Shown: positions 53,314-64,000 of the stretch, one piece after another
Layout: each line of letters begins with the position of its first letter
How positions within the stretch are numbered: the first letter of the stretch is position 1
From: Malonomonas rubra DSM 5091
GTDB lineage: Bacteria; Desulfobacterota; Desulfuromonadia; Desulfuromonadales; Geopsychrobacteraceae
Assembly (NCBI RefSeq): GCF_900142125.1
Contig: NZ_FQZT01000002.1
Location: forward strand, 372,001 to 436,000
Direction: 5' to 3'
Length of the DNA: 64,000 bases
Made by a program: the position numbers and the translations under genes
The notes under the pieces: generated by a model
Database searches by the model: none
What the model was told of the DNA's origin: nothing
The model's input: only the letters and a program-made list of their open reading frames with translations

Positions 53314-53342
53314 AGAATAGCCGGAGGACCCTCCCCTGTCAA
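53314..53342 (-). promoter_or_regulatory. dcw cluster promoter (Pmra)
   Basis: On the minus strand a perfect TTGACA (53337-53342), 17-base spacer and TATTCT (53314-53319). A 7-bp inverted repeat GGCGCGA/TCGCGCC (53369-53391) lies 26 bases upstream and could be another regulator site. Confidence 0.8.
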
Positions 53343-53480
53343 GGAGAAATGGTGATTTTCCCCTGCTCGGCGCGAAAGGAAAAATCGCGCCATGACGGGA
53401 ACTTATCTTTCATTAAGAAGGAAGAAAAGGAAAGCTGTTTAAGAGCCGTTGAAGGACGTGCAAAATGGTACAGGTGAGAC

Positions 53481-53510
53481 AAAAATAAAAAAGGCGACTC
53501 AGGCCGCCTT
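53481..53510 (-). terminator. Terminator of the CNNM/CorC gene
   Basis: On the minus strand AAGGCG (53505-53510) pairs with CGCCTT (53491-53496), followed by TTTTATTTTT. It is 31 bases past the stop. Confidence 0.75.
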
Positions 53511-53541
53511 CAGAGCAAACAGGAGTTTGCGAAGAGTTCGA

Positions 53542-54801
53542 TTATCCGACAACAGGTTCGATAAGTTGCATTTCGATATCTTCGATCCTGCGATCATCCA
53601 TCCGCTTGATGCGGAACCTGATTCCTTCGGTCTCGAACTCTTCGCCCTCCGCTGGAATCCGCCCCATTTCGCGCAGCAGGTAACCGGCCAAAGTGGTAAC
53701 ATGATCTTCCGGCAGCTGCAGCTTGAAGCGCCGATTCACGGCGCGCAGGGAGACGGCGGCATCGACCAGAAAGCGGCCAGGTGCAAGCTGGCGAAAGTCG
53801 ACTTCTTCGATGTCATACTCATCGTGGATCTCACCGACGATCTCCTCAACAACGTCCTCCAAGGTAACAATGCCCTCAACCCCACCGTATTCATCGACCA
53901 CAATTGCCAGGTGCTCACGCATTTTACGGAACGTCTGCAGCAGCACGGCAATTCTCTTCGATTCCGGAACAAAAAACGGCTTGCGGCACATTTCGGCCAA
54001 GGAAAACTGCTCGGTACGGCCGATATAATCAAGAACTTTCTTCGAATGTACCACACCGACAATATTGTCCAGACTGTCATCATAGACCGGAAAACGGGAG
54101 TGACGAGCCTGCTGAACGGTTGCAAGCACTTCGTCAAACCCGGCTGACACTTCGACCCCGACCACCTCGGTGCGCGGAATCATCACGTCACGCACCCGCG
54201 TTTCGGAAAGGTCGAAGATACCGTGCAACATGCGGCGCTGTTCAGCCGCAACCACGCCCGACTCTTCGCCGACCTCGATAATGGCACGAATTTCATCCTC
54301 GGAAACAGAGAGGCCCTCTGCCTCCTTCGAACGGAAAAACCGGGTCAGGGCTTTCGACAACGAAGAGACGACCAGAACGACCGGTGTCAAACTCCAGACG
54401 ACAAAACGGATCGGGTTGAGAACGAAAAAAGACATCTTTTCCGGGTACTGCGCGGCGTAGGTTTTCGGGCAGACTTCGGAAAAAATCAACAGGATCGGGG
54501 TAAGTATCAGCACAGTGTACAATTCCCCCCGCTCACCAAAATAGCCGACAAACAGGCCGGTGGCGATAACCGATGCAGCGATATTGACAAGGTTGTTACC
54601 CACCAGGATCCCGCTGAGCAGGCGATCTGGATCATCCAGCAACTTGGCAAGTTTGGCAGCGCCTCGGCGCTCCGTCTGCTGCAGGAAGCGGACACGTAAT
54701 TTATCAAGGGAAAGCAGAGCTGTTTCGGAACCGGAAAAAAACCCGGACAGGGCAAGCAGAGCCAACAGGGCGAGCAATCGCCAAAGCGCTTCGTCTGACA
54801 T
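53542..54801 (-). CDS. CNNM/CorC (HlyC/CorC) family membrane protein
   Basis: A 419-residue protein with the CNNM transmembrane domain (about 1-190, beginning LSGFFSGSETALLSL), a CBS pair (about 195-320, e.g. VMIPRTEVVGVEVSAGFDEV) and the C-terminal CorC/HlyC domain (about 335-415). Homologues are magnesium/cobalt efflux or transport proteins; the hemolysin name is historical. The ATG at 54801 has GGAGA upstream. It is monocistronic, upstream of the dcw promoter and divergent from ligA. Confidence 0.9.
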   Translation of the reverse strand: MSDEALWRLLALLALLALSGFFSGSETALLSLDKLRVRFLQQTERRGAAKLAKLLDDPDRLLSGILVGNNLVNIAASVIATGLFVGYFGERGELYTVLILTPILLIFSEVCPKTYAAQYPEKMSFFVLNPIRFVVWSLTPVVLVVSSLSKALTRFFRSKEAEGLSVSEDEIRAIIEVGEESGVVAAEQRRMLHGIFDLSETRVRDVMIPRTEVVGVEVSAGFDEVLATVQQARHSRFPVYDDSLDNIVGVVHSKKVLDYIGRTEQFSLAEMCRKPFFVPESKRIAVLLQTFRKMREHLAIVVDEYGGVEGIVTLEDVVEEIVGEIHDEYDIEEVDFRQLAPGRFLVDAAVSLRAVNRRFKLQLPEDHVTTLAGYLLREMGRIPAEGEEFETEGIRFRIKRMDDRRIEDIEMQLIEPVVG

Positions 54802-54893
54802 TCTATCTCCATCGACCGACATCGCGGCCAACCATCAAAAACACACAGAATTGAGCGGAGTTTAGCCTAATCCGGCGCAAAGGGGAAGAGTCG

Positions 54894-56989
<2,096 letters not shown>

Positions 56990-57268
56990 ATGGCGGCAGT
57001 CAGAGCGATTGTACGAGTAACCGGCCGGGTCCAAGGAGTCTGGTTCCGTCAAAGTACCAAGCAGACGGCAGATCGATACGCTGTTGCGGGTTGGGTCCGC
57101 AACAACCCTGATTTTTCCGTATCGGCCATTTTTGAAGGCGATGAACCAGCAGTCAAAACAGTGGTCGAATGGTGCCGGCAGGGACCGCAGATGGCGCAGG
57201 TCGACGATGTGGATGTGGAATGGCAGAGCGCAACCGGTGAATTTGACCAATTCAGCGTACTTCGCTGA
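56990..57268 (+). CDS. acyP: Acylphosphatase
   Basis: A 92-residue enzyme hydrolysing acyl phosphates. The signature ARVRAIVRVTGRVQGVWFRQ-type N-terminus carries the catalytic Arg (VQGVWFRQSTKQTADR, about 15-30), and GWVRNNPDFSVSAIFEGDEPAV holds the catalytic Asn near 42. GGAGG inside the ligA end provides the ribosome site, so expression is coupled to ligA. Confidence 0.94.
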   Translation: MAAVRAIVRVTGRVQGVWFRQSTKQTADRYAVAGWVRNNPDFSVSAIFEGDEPAVKTVVEWCRQGPQMAQVDDVDVEWQSATGEFDQFSVLR

Positions 57269-57283
57269 ACGCTTCAAATTGTC

Positions 57284-57589
57284 TCAGGAGCCTTTCTTGC
57301 TGTATTCCGGAAAATGCTCATCCCGACAATCTGGACAGATGCCGTGCGAGAAAGAGACCTCTGCACGCTGCTCAAGATAAGTTTCAATCCGATTCCAAAG
57401 CCCCTCATCATCTCTGATTTTGTGGCAATAGCTGCAGATCGGCAGCAGCCCGCGAAGCGTATCCACCTCCTGCAACGCGCTTCGTAACTCTCCGATCAGC
57501 TGATCTTTCTCTTTTTCCGCCTGAATCCGCCGCTGCACATTCTGCTGCAGAGCCCGCTTTTCCTCCTCCAGTAACCGTTTCTTGGCGAG
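57284..57589 (-). pseudogene. C-terminal fragment of a sensor/response-regulator protein
   Basis: About 102 codons bounded upstream by an in-frame TAA (57590-57592). The coding begins as coiled coil (LAKKRLLEEEKRALQQNVQ, then QAEKEKDQLIGELRSALQEV) and ends with the small Cys-rich module LLPICSYCHKIRDDEGLWNR ... FSHGICPDC. In relatives this module closes long response-regulator or PAS-domain proteins; here the sensory and receiver parts are missing. The only start near is a GTG at 57538 without a close ribosome site. It looks like a remnant left by deletion, although a short translated product is possible. Confidence 0.65.
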
Positions 57590-57719
57590 TTATTCTCACT
57601 ACTTTCCTGACCGTACATTTCTCACACAACCCTTATAAATCGCTGACCAACAGCACAAAAAGAGCTGATAGCTTCCTCGGCAGTGATTTCACTTCGCGCT
57701 CAGGAGAAAGGAAAAGCTG

Positions 57720-58130
57720 ATGTCTGAAATTGAGATTACCTATCAACCAAGCAGTAACGAGTCCTACATGAACGATCAGCAGCTCGCCTACTTCCGCGGC
57801 CAGTTGATCGACTGGCGGAATCGACTCAACAGCGAAAGTCGCCTCTCCCGTCAAAGGCTGCTGGAAAACGACCCAAATGGTGGAGACATCCTCGACCAGA
57901 GCGTTAAGGACAGCAATCGCACGATGGATTTTCTTGCCAGAAGTCGGCAGCAGAAGTTGATACTACAGATCGATGCTGCACTCGGCAGGCTGGAAGATGG
58001 CAGCTTCGGCTATTGCCTGGAGAGTGGAGAGGAGATCGGCATCAAGCGGCTGCTGGCCTACCCGATCGCCACGCTGTCAGTCGAAGCGCAGGAACTGCTG
58101 GAGAGGCGACGAAGTCACCAGGCTGCTTAG
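57720..58130 (+). CDS. DksA/TraR-like protein lacking the zinc-finger cysteines
   Basis: A 136-residue DksA-family protein, expected to enter the RNA polymerase secondary channel. The coiled-coil tip keeps two acidic residues (GDILDQS, Asp56 and Asp59), matching the DxxDxA motif except Ser for Ala. The zinc region reads GYCLESGEEIGIKRLLAYPI ... SVEAQE. Of the four Cys positions (99, 102, 120, 123, same spacing as E. coli DksA) only Cys99 remains; the others are Ser, Ser and Ala. It resembles zinc-independent DksA2-type paralogues. GGAGAAAGG precedes the ATG. It overlaps the convergent rsmI by four bases. Confidence 0.88.
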   Translation: MSEIEITYQPSSNESYMNDQQLAYFRGQLIDWRNRLNSESRLSRQRLLENDPNGGDILDQSVKDSNRTMDFLARSRQQKLILQIDAALGRLEDGSFGYCLESGEEIGIKRLLAYPIATLSVEAQELLERRRSHQAA

Positions 58131-58960
58131 TCGTTGCCCCTGAGCTCCAGCGATTCTTTATAAACATCGCTGCCAGGCAGGTTGAAATCTTTTGCCACCT
58201 GCTTGACGATTTGTTTCCAAGTCAGATCGGTTTCAGCGTGCAGCCGGGCAAGCTCCTCTTTTACCGTTCCCTGGGGTTTGCGCGGTGGCGCCGGGCCGAG
58301 CAGCAACACCAACTCACCCTTCACCTTCCCTTCGGCGTAATGTTCAAGTGCTTCTGCGACAGTCCCGCCGAACAGTTCCTCGTGCCGTTTTGTCAATTCT
58401 CGTGCGACAGAAATCAGCCTGTCCTCCCCACAGATATCGGCAATATCCTGCAGGGAAGCCTGCAACCGATGCGGACCCTCGTAGAAAGCGACAGTCTGCT
58501 GCTCATCTTTGAGCTGTTCGAGCACCTGTCGGCGGCCGTGAGACTTGGCAGGCAGAAAACCGACAAAACGGAACGCATCGGTCGGCAGACCGGCAATCGA
58601 GAGAGCCGCAATCAATGCCGAAGCGCCCGGCACAGCAGCAACAGTGACACCCGCTGCGCGGCAGCGAAAAACCAGACGGTAACCGGGATCAGCGATACAG
58701 GGGGTCCCTGCGTCGCTAATCAAGGCGAGCGATTGCCCCGCCTGCAGTTTTTCAATCAACTGAGCAGCGCGCTGTTCCTCGTTGTGCTCATGGTAGGAAA
58801 TCAACGGGGTCTTGATGCCATAGTGTTCAAGGAGTTTACGACTGTGCCGGGTATCCTCGGCGGCGATCAGGTCGACTTCCTGCAGCACCCGCACGGCGCG
58901 GTAGGTCATGTCCTCCAGATTGCCGATCGGGGTAGCAACAACATAGAGAATTCCGCTCAC
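58127..58960 (-). CDS. rsmI: 16S rRNA (cytidine(1402)-2'-O)-methyltransferase
   Basis: RsmI (277 residues from a GTG at 58960) methylating the ribose of C1402, the same base RsmH modifies. Motifs: [64 protein letters not shown] and [16 protein letters not shown]. The GTG overlaps the nadE stop (GTGA). An earlier open frame inside nadE is rejected, since the family begins just before [10 protein letters not shown]. Confidence 0.96.
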   Translation of the reverse strand: MSGILYVVATPIGNLEDMTYRAVRVLQEVDLIAAEDTRHSRKLLEHYGIKTPLISYHEHNEEQRAAQLIEKLQAGQSLALISDAGTPCIADPGYRLVFRCRAAGVTVAAVPGASALIAALSIAGLPTDAFRFVGFLPAKSHGRRQVLEQLKDEQQTVAFYEGPHRLQASLQDIADICGEDRLISVARELTKRHEELFGGTVAEALEHYAEGKVKGELVLLLGPAPPRKPQGTVKEELARLHAETDLTWKQIVKQVAKDFNLPGSDVYKESLELRGND

Positions 58961-60921
58961 GCAAGCGACTCCAGTTGTTGCAACCAAAGATTGACGGTGG
59001 CATCACTCGGCATGCGCCAGTCACCACGCGGCGACAAAGCGACGGTACCGACCTTCGGGCCGTCCGGCAGGCAGGAGCGTTTGAACTGCTGGGAAAAGAA
59101 ACGCCAGTAGAACTGACGCAACCACTTCATAATCTCTTCGCGCGGCATGTCGGAGAAAGCCAACTCCGCCAGCATCAGCACCTTGGCCGGGGCGTAATGC
59201 ATACGTACCACCTGGTAGAGGAAGAAGTCGTGTAACTCGTAGGGGCCGACCACCTGTTCCGTCTTCTGCGCGATCTCGCCGTTCTCATCCGGCGGCAGCA
59301 ACTCGGGCGAAACCGGGGTATTACAAACATCGATCAGGACCTCGGAGACTCTGCCCGAGAATTCCTCCTTTGCGCACCAGTCGACCAGGTAGCGCACCAA
59401 CGTCTTCGGCACGCCGACATTGACCCCGTACATCGACATGTGATCACCGTTGTAAGTACACCAGCCCAGTGCCAGCTCGGAAAGATCCCCGGTACCGATC
59501 ACCAGGCCGCCGACCTGGTTGGCGACATCCATCAGGATCTGTGTCCGTTCACGTGCCTGGCTGTTTTCGTACGTAATATCATGCCTGGTTTCGTCGTGAC
59601 CGATATCCTGAAAATGCTGGATGACCGCGGCGTCGATCGGCACGATACGCAGTTCTGTCCCCAACTCTTCAGCGAGAACCTCAGCGTTGCCCTTGGTGCG
59701 CTCAGTCGTACCGAAACCGGGCATGGTGATAGCGACAATCCCTTTGCGGTCGAGGCCGAGACGATCGAAAGCCTTGACCGTCACCAGCAGCGCCAGCGTT
59801 GAATCGAGTCCGCCGGAAAGACCGATCACCACCTGCTTGCTGCCGGTGTGACGCAAACGCTTGGCCAACCCACTGGTCTGCAGCAGAAAAATTTCCTGAC
59901 ATCGGGCCGCGCGCTCTGCATCATCCGGCGGCACAAAGGGAGTGCGCGCAACAGGCCGTTTCAGTTCACTGACGTCAGCGGAGGCAAGACGGAAAGATTG
60001 AATACGGAAGTTGTGAACTGGATGGCCGGCGGCAAAACTGCTGTTGCGTTGCCGCTCGCCAACAAGACGCTCCAGGTCGACGTCGGCAACAGCCAGCTGG
60101 TTATCGAACTGGAAACGCTCTGTTTCGGCCAATATCTGACCATTTTCTGCTATCAAGGAATGGCCGGAAAAAACCAGATCGGTGCTCGATTCGTTTGGCC
60201 CGGCCGAGGCATAAGCATAAGCCGCCAGGCAGCGCGCCGATTGCGCCGACACCAGCGCCCGACGGTAAGCCTGCTTGCCGAGAATCTCCGGGCTGGCGGA
60301 AAGATTGAGTAACAGGGTCGCACCGACCAGAGCCTGAGAACCACTTGGCGGCGCAACCGCCCAGGCATCTTCACAGATTTCTATACCGATCTGACAATCA
60401 GGGAATTCCTCGGCACGAAAGAGAAGATCGTCGCCAAAAGATATCTGCTGGCCGTCGATCAGAATGTAATTGCTGCTGCGCTCACGTGCAGAGCTGAACC
60501 AGCGCTGCTCGTAAAATTCGCCTGAATTCGGCAGAAAAGTCTTTGGCACAACTCCGCAAATCTCACCATCAGCAATCAGCACAGCACAATTAAACAGCCG
60601 ACCACTGGCGGCCAGTGGCGCGCCAACGACCAAAGCGACTTTCTCATCCGCAGTAAATTTTGCCAGTTCGATCAGTGCCTGCTCTACCCGATGCTGCAAC
60701 GGTCGCTGAAAAAACAGGTCTGCACAGGTGTAGCCACTGAGGCAGAGCTCCGGGAAAAGCAGCAGCTTGCACTGTTGCATAGAAGCCTGCTTCGCCAGCA
60801 GGCAAATCTGTTCCAGGTTGAAATCGACATCAGCAATGCGCAATTCGGGTGTTGCCACACCAAGCCGCAACATCCCGTAATCGGCCAGATTTATCGACTG
60901 CCCGCTTGCCGTTTCCGTCAT
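58957..60921 (-). CDS. nadE: Glutamine-dependent NAD+ synthetase
   Basis: Two-domain NadE (654 residues) that amidates nicotinate adenine dinucleotide using ammonia from glutamine. The N-terminal nitrilase-type glutaminase (about 20-290) carries Glu in [11 protein letters not shown], Lys in [14 protein letters not shown] and Cys in [11 protein letters not shown]. The C-terminal synthetase has the PP-loop [16 protein letters not shown] (about 358-373) and [13 protein letters not shown]. It is first of a coupled pair with rsmI and 14 bases after yraN. Confidence 0.96.
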   Translation of the reverse strand: MTETASGQSINLADYGMLRLGVATPELRIADVDFNLEQICLLAKQASMQQCKLLLFPELCLSGYTCADLFFQRPLQHRVEQALIELAKFTADEKVALVVGAPLAASGRLFNCAVLIADGEICGVVPKTFLPNSGEFYEQRWFSSARERSSNYILIDGQQISFGDDLLFRAEEFPDCQIGIEICEDAWAVAPPSGSQALVGATLLLNLSASPEILGKQAYRRALVSAQSARCLAAYAYASAGPNESSTDLVFSGHSLIAENGQILAETERFQFDNQLAVADVDLERLVGERQRNSSFAAGHPVHNFRIQSFRLASADVSELKRPVARTPFVPPDDAERAARCQEIFLLQTSGLAKRLRHTGSKQVVIGLSGGLDSTLALLVTVKAFDRLGLDRKGIVAITMPGFGTTERTKGNAEVLAEELGTELRIVPIDAAVIQHFQDIGHDETRHDITYENSQARERTQILMDVANQVGGLVIGTGDLSELALGWCTYNGDHMSMYGVNVGVPKTLVRYLVDWCAKEEFSGRVSEVLIDVCNTPVSPELLPPDENGEIAQKTEQVVGPYELHDFFLYQVVRMHYAPAKVLMLAELAFSDMPREEIMKWLRQFYWRFFSQQFKRSCLPDGPKVGTVALSPRGDWRMPSDATVNLWLQQLESLA

Positions 60922-60935
60922 AACCTCTCCTCTGC

Positions 60936-61304
60936 CTAGCTCAAACCGAATGCGTTCGGGAAATGCTGGATTTCCGCAATCTGGTCACTCTGGCACAGAA
61001 TTGCGATAACATCAAATCGGGGCTGCAATTTGGCAGTTTTTTCCTGCTGCAGATACCATTGAGCGGTGCGGATGATCTGCTGTTGTTTGCGCGCTCCGAC
61101 AGCCTCCTGAGGTAAACCGAAACTGCATCCACGACGTGTTTTTACTTCGACAAACAGCAACTCTTTACGCTTGCTGGCGACAATATCGATCTCGCCGACC
61201 GGCGTACGATAATTCCTCGCCAGAATTTTGCAGCCTTGCTCAAGTAAAAATGCAACAGCATGCTCCTCCCCCCATTTTCCCAAAGCCAGGCGCTGCTGTG
61301 TCAT
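60936..61304 (-). CDS. yraN: UPF0102/YraN family endonuclease-fold protein
   Basis: A 122-residue protein of the YraN family with a restriction-endonuclease-like fold. The core has [29 protein letters not shown], the acidic-Lys pattern [23 protein letters not shown], and AQWYLQQ. Its ATG overlaps the rnhB stop (ATGA), the usual neighbour pair. The function remains unproven; a DNA-processing role is suggested by fold and context. Confidence 0.94.
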   Translation of the reverse strand: MTQQRLALGKWGEEHAVAFLLEQGCKILARNYRTPVGEIDIVASKRKELLFVEVKTRRGCSFGLPQEAVGARKQQQIIRTAQWYLQQEKTAKLQPRFDVIAILCQSDQIAEIQHFPNAFGLS

Positions 61305-61942
61305 CTCTCCAGGTGCTCCCGCACACCGGCAAAACTGGCACGATGATGCCTGCAGGGTTTCAATTCGGCAATTGCACTACGATGCGCAGCCGTGCCATAC
61401 CCTTTATGCTTAGCGAAGCCGTAACCGGGATGCTGTCTGTCGAGACTGTACATGATCCGGTCCCGCACGACTTTCGCCACCACTGAAGCCGCCGCAATCG
61501 ACAGAGAACGGCTATCACCTTTTTTCAATGTCTGCTGAGATATTTGCACAGGCAGTGGGGTGATGCCATCGATCAAAAGATGATCCGGACAGTCTTTGAG
61601 TCGGCCGATTGCCCGCTGCATTGCCTTAAGCGTTGCCTGCAGAATATTGACCTGATCGATCTCTTCTGCCGTCGCAACCCCTATACCGACAGCACGCGCT
61701 TGCTTACGGATCAGCGGATAAAATCTATCGCGTTGCTTTTCTGTCAGCTTTTTCGAATCGGTCAGCCCGGGTAACTCGAAATCATCCGGCAGGATCACAG
61801 CGGCAGCCACAACCGGACCGGCCAGTGGTCCGCGACCGGCCTCGTCAATACCGGCTATCGCTTTAAAGCCTTTTGCTTTCGCCTGTTCTTCAAAATAGAG
61901 TGTCGAGATTTCGCTATCGGCGAAAAGTTCCAGATTACTCAT
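61301..61942 (-). CDS. rnhB: Ribonuclease HII
   Basis: RNase HII (213 residues) cutting RNA in RNA-DNA hybrids and single ribonucleotides. An N-terminal extension of about 28 residues precedes the catalytic IAGIDEAGRGPLAGPVVAAAVIL (first Asp-Glu pair), then LTDSKKLTEKQRDRFYPLI, DGITPLP and SIAAASVVAKVVRDRIM with the later Asp residues. It follows the rplS terminator, so it likely has its own promoter. Confidence 0.96.
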   Translation of the reverse strand: MSNLELFADSEISTLYFEEQAKAKGFKAIAGIDEAGRGPLAGPVVAAAVILPDDFELPGLTDSKKLTEKQRDRFYPLIRKQARAVGIGVATAEEIDQVNILQATLKAMQRAIGRLKDCPDHLLIDGITPLPVQISQQTLKKGDSRSLSIAAASVVAKVVRDRIMYSLDRQHPGYGFAKHKGYGTAAHRSAIAELKPCRHHRASFAGVREHLER

Positions 61943-61968
61943 CAGTTTTCAAACCCGGAAAAAGAGAA

Positions 61969-61999
61969 AAAAAAAGCCCCCAACAATCGCTGGGGGCTT
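61969..61999 (-). terminator. Rho-independent terminator of rplS
   Basis: On the minus strand AAGCCCCCA (61991-61999) pairs with TGGGGGCTT (61974-61982) and runs into a T tract. It ends the ribosomal-protein/trmD operon. Confidence 0.93.
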
Positions 62000-62020
62000 A
62001 GTTTAACCGATATTAGCGGA

Positions 62021-62368
62021 TCAGACCACGCGCTTCTCAGCAATACGTGCAGCCTTACCACGCAAGTTGCGCAGGTAGTACAGCTTGGCGCGACGCACAC
62101 GACCGACGCGAACGACTTCGATCTTGTCGATGCTCGGGGAGTGCAGCGGGAAAATCCGCTCGACGCCGATACCACCGGACATCTTGCGCACGGTGTAGGA
62201 AGAACCGAGACCGCGGTTAATACGCTTGATGCAGACGCCCTGGAAAACCTGGATACGCTGCTTGTCACCCTCGGTGATTTTTACGTAGACTTTCAAGGTA
62301 TCGCCCGCTTTGAATGCCGGGATATCCTTCTTCAATTGTTCCAATTCTAGTTGATCGATGATGTTCAT
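62021..62368 (-). CDS. rplS: 50S ribosomal protein L19
   Basis: L19 (115 residues), at the subunit interface. Motifs: [62 protein letters not shown] and [15 protein letters not shown]. The earlier in-frame ATG (62374) touches the GAGGAGG site, so the second ATG, six bases further, is preferred; it also gives the family start MNIIDQLE. Confidence 0.97.
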   Translation of the reverse strand: MNIIDQLELEQLKKDIPAFKAGDTLKVYVKITEGDKQRIQVFQGVCIKRINRGLGSSYTVRKMSGGIGVERIFPLHSPSIDKIEVVRVGRVRRAKLYYLRNLRGKAARIAEKRVV

Positions 62369-62423
62369 CTTCATCCTCCTCGATGTATCAATTCCGTTTA
62401 GCTTATTCGGTTGTCTTCGGTTT

Positions 62424-63164
62424 CTAGTTTTGCGATTCCGACTGCTTCAGTTGCGTCAGAATCTTTAAATCTTCATCTGTCAGTTCTGCCTGCTGCAAAA
62501 GCTCCGGGCGCCTTTTCAGTGTCCGCAGCAGCTGTTGTTCGCGCCGCCAACGAGCAATTTTGCCGTGATCACCGGAGAGCAGCACCTTCGGCACTTCCAT
62601 TCCCTCAAACACTGCCGGTCGCGTGTACTGCGGGTACTCCAGCAGGCCGTCAGAAAACGAATCAGTCTCCGCGCTCCCCTCGCTGCCGAGGACACCGGGA
62701 ACATAACGGGAAATGGCATCGATCATCACCATCGCCGGCAGCTCTCCTCCGGTCAGCACAAAGTCACCAAGCGAGAATTCGGCATCAACCAGCGTTTGCC
62801 GTATCCGCTCGTCGAACCCTTCGTAACGCCCGCAGAGGAAAATCAATCCGTCTTCCTGCGCAAGCGTCTTGGCGTGCTGTTGAGTAAAGGGGACGCCCTG
62901 CGGCGTCATCATCAGCACTTTTGCCTGTGGCGTCTGTTCTTTCAGCGCGGCCACCGCCCTGGCAATCGGCTCCGGCTTCATCACCATACCGTCACCACCC
63001 CCGTACGGGGTATCGTCGGTGGTCAGGTGCTTGCCTTCCGCCCAGTCACGCAGGTTGTGCGCGCGAACCTTCAGCAGGTCCTGCTTGATGGCGCGGCCAA
63101 GAATGCTCTCCTGCAAAGGCGAGTCGAACATTCCCGGGAACAGGGTCAAAACGTCAAAGATCAT
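62424..63164 (-). CDS. trmD: tRNA (guanine(37)-N1)-methyltransferase
   Basis: TrmD (246 residues), a SPOUT-class enzyme methylating G37 to prevent frameshifts. Start [52 protein letters not shown]-type segment ([18 protein letters not shown]), and the SAM knot [23 protein letters not shown]. It overlaps the rimM stop (ATGA). Confidence 0.97.
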   Translation of the reverse strand: MIFDVLTLFPGMFDSPLQESILGRAIKQDLLKVRAHNLRDWAEGKHLTTDDTPYGGGDGMVMKPEPIARAVAALKEQTPQAKVLMMTPQGVPFTQQHAKTLAQEDGLIFLCGRYEGFDERIRQTLVDAEFSLGDFVLTGGELPAMVMIDAISRYVPGVLGSEGSAETDSFSDGLLEYPQYTRPAVFEGMEVPKVLLSGDHGKIARWRREQQLLRTLKRRPELLQQAELTDEDLKILTQLKQSESQN

Positions 63165-63691
63165 TCTTCGTCCGGAACTAATCCTTCCGGCAGGTCGACT
63201 CTCATCACCCGCTGGTCCAGATCAATCTCCTGGATAAATTGTGCCACGGCCGGGATCAGCACTTCCCCGTAGGGCCCGGTGACAACGTAAGTGTCATGCG
63301 CCGCGGTGTTAAACATCTGGTGCAGCTTGCCGAGTACGCCTTTTTGCTGATCGACAACCTGCAGGCCCTTCAAATCAGCCCAGTAATACTCATCTTCTTC
63401 CAGTTCGGGCAGCTGAGCTTCGTGCAGCAGAACCTGCGCGCCAATCATCGGCTCGACCTGGTTGATCGAATCGTACCCCTGCAAACGCAACAAAACCTGC
63501 CCTTTGTGGAGCGACTGACGCGTCGGTTCGACTGTCAGTTTTTCACCTGAGGGCAGGTGCAACGTGACCTGATCTGCATCCAGTAAAATCTCGGGGGTAC
63601 CGGAATGCAGGCGAACCTTGAGGTCACCACGCAAACCGTGAGTTCCGACGATTTTCCCGATTTCCAGCAACGAACCCGATCGGTTGTCCAT
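63161..63691 (-). CDS. rimM: Ribosome maturation factor RimM
   Basis: A 176-residue 16S processing factor that binds S19. N-terminal reductase-like beta domain with [24 protein letters not shown]-type start, then the PRC-barrel domain (about 95-176) with [13 protein letters not shown] and [22 protein letters not shown]. It has its usual place before trmD. Confidence 0.95.
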   Translation of the reverse strand: MDNRSGSLLEIGKIVGTHGLRGDLKVRLHSGTPEILLDADQVTLHLPSGEKLTVEPTRQSLHKGQVLLRLQGYDSINQVEPMIGAQVLLHEAQLPELEEDEYYWADLKGLQVVDQQKGVLGKLHQMFNTAAHDTYVVTGPYGEVLIPAVAQFIQEIDLDQRVMRVDLPEGLVPDEE

Positions 63692-63724
63692 CTGTCCTAC
63701 TCTTTCAACCGATCCGAAGCCGGA

Positions 63725-63958
63725 CTATTCCATGATCTGCAACGAAGCCCGTTTGTTTTCACGGGTCGCTTTGGCGTTCAGCAAGGTCCGCATCGCCTTG
63801 GCGTTGCGTCCCTGTTTGCCGATAATCCGCCCCATATCTTCCTGGGCGGCCGCCAACTTGACGAGAACAGTTCCATCTTCGGCCTCCTCTTCGGAGATCA
63901 CGATCTCGTCAGGTTTTTCGACCAACGACTTGGCGATGTACTCGATCAGGTCTTTCAT
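63725..63958 (-). CDS. khpA: KH-domain RNA-binding protein (KhpA/YlqC type)
   Basis: A 77-residue single KH domain (UPF0109). LIEYIAKSLVEKPDEIVISEEE leads to the RNA-binding loop in DMGRIIGKQGRNAKAMRTLLNA (GxxG here GKQG). GGAGG precedes the ATG. It lies 33 bases before rimM in the standard rpsP - khpA - rimM - trmD - rplS order; rpsP should begin the operon just outside the window. Confidence 0.95.
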   Translation of the reverse strand: MKDLIEYIAKSLVEKPDEIVISEEEAEDGTVLVKLAAAQEDMGRIIGKQGRNAKAMRTLLNAKATRENKRASLQIME

Positions 63959-64000
63959 GGGTCATCCTCCGGGTGGATAGGGGCCGTTGCCCCGGATTCG

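Noticed and set aside
57408-57629. Alternative minus-strand frame of 73 codons over the sensor fragment
   Set aside because: Its product has no recognisable motif, while the overlapping frame encodes the conserved CSYCHKIRDD module.

Overview
The window is a densely packed, gene-continuous bacterial chromosome segment with moderate GC content. Gene order and protein sequences point to a deltaproteobacterium of the Desulfuromonadales type (the Geobacter, Desulfuromonas and Pelobacter neighbourhood). The main evidence is the order ispE - tRNA-Gln - prs - rplY - pth - ychF, the order rplS - trmD - rimM - KH protein, a membrane pyrophosphatase, an ECF nickel/cobalt transporter with NikK/NikL accessory proteins, and a complete dcw cluster with mraZ. 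This assignment is inference from gene content; no 16S rRNA gene is present. I saw no prophage, insertion sequence, CRISPR array or integron. Most of the window is core chromosome.

Layout. 1-3.0 kb: minus-strand ribosomal operon rpsF - rpsR - DUF2232 protein - rplI, followed by a DUF4405 membrane protein. 3.2-3.7 kb: an isolated CheD-like protein on the plus strand. 3.7-8.4 kb: a six-gene nickel/cobalt ECF transporter operon with a double ATPase carrying a very His-rich tail, a NikL that looks divided into two genes, and a promoter flanked by repeats resembling NikR half-sites. 8.6-15.2 kb: ychF, hppA, pth, rplY, prs, tRNA-Gln and ispE. 15.6-18.5 kb: a TAXI-type TRAP transporter with a sigma-54 promoter and an upstream dyad. 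18.6-27.0 kb: aceE - aceF - lpdA - fhs and a second E2-like acyltransferase that lacks the lipoyl lysine. 27.2-32.2 kb: hyuA - hyuB and a Sel1/TPR/parvulin fusion, translationally coupled. 32.2-33.1 kb: an FMN riboswitch and ribB. 33.1-36.0 kb: an MFS transporter and a radical SAM protein. 36.3-53.3 kb: the division and cell-wall cluster on the minus strand, transcribed mraZ - rsmH - ftsL - ftsI - murE - murF - mraY - murD - ftsW - murG - murC - ddl - ftsQ - ftsA - ftsZ, with no murB. 53.5-58.1 kb: a CNNM/CorC protein, ligA, acyP, a fragment of a sensor protein and a DksA-like protein lacking the zinc cysteines. 58.1-64.0 kb: rsmI, nadE, yraN, rnhB, rplS, trmD, rimM and a KH-domain protein.

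How the genes work together. The dcw cluster makes UDP-MurNAc-pentapeptide and lipid II and assembles the divisome. The four-base overlaps between many of its genes imply strict translational coupling, and four 10-bp-spaced GTG boxes over the mraZ start look like the MraZ autoregulatory site. The PDH genes convert pyruvate to acetyl-CoA, and fhs in the same run links them to one-carbon metabolism. The ECF operon would supply nickel or cobalt to metalloenzymes. The points most worth a second look are the lysine-less E2, the divided NikL with NikR-like repeats around its promoter, the Sel1/TPR/parvulin fusion, the CheD-like orphan, the MraZ boxes and the sigma-54 control of the TRAP transporter.
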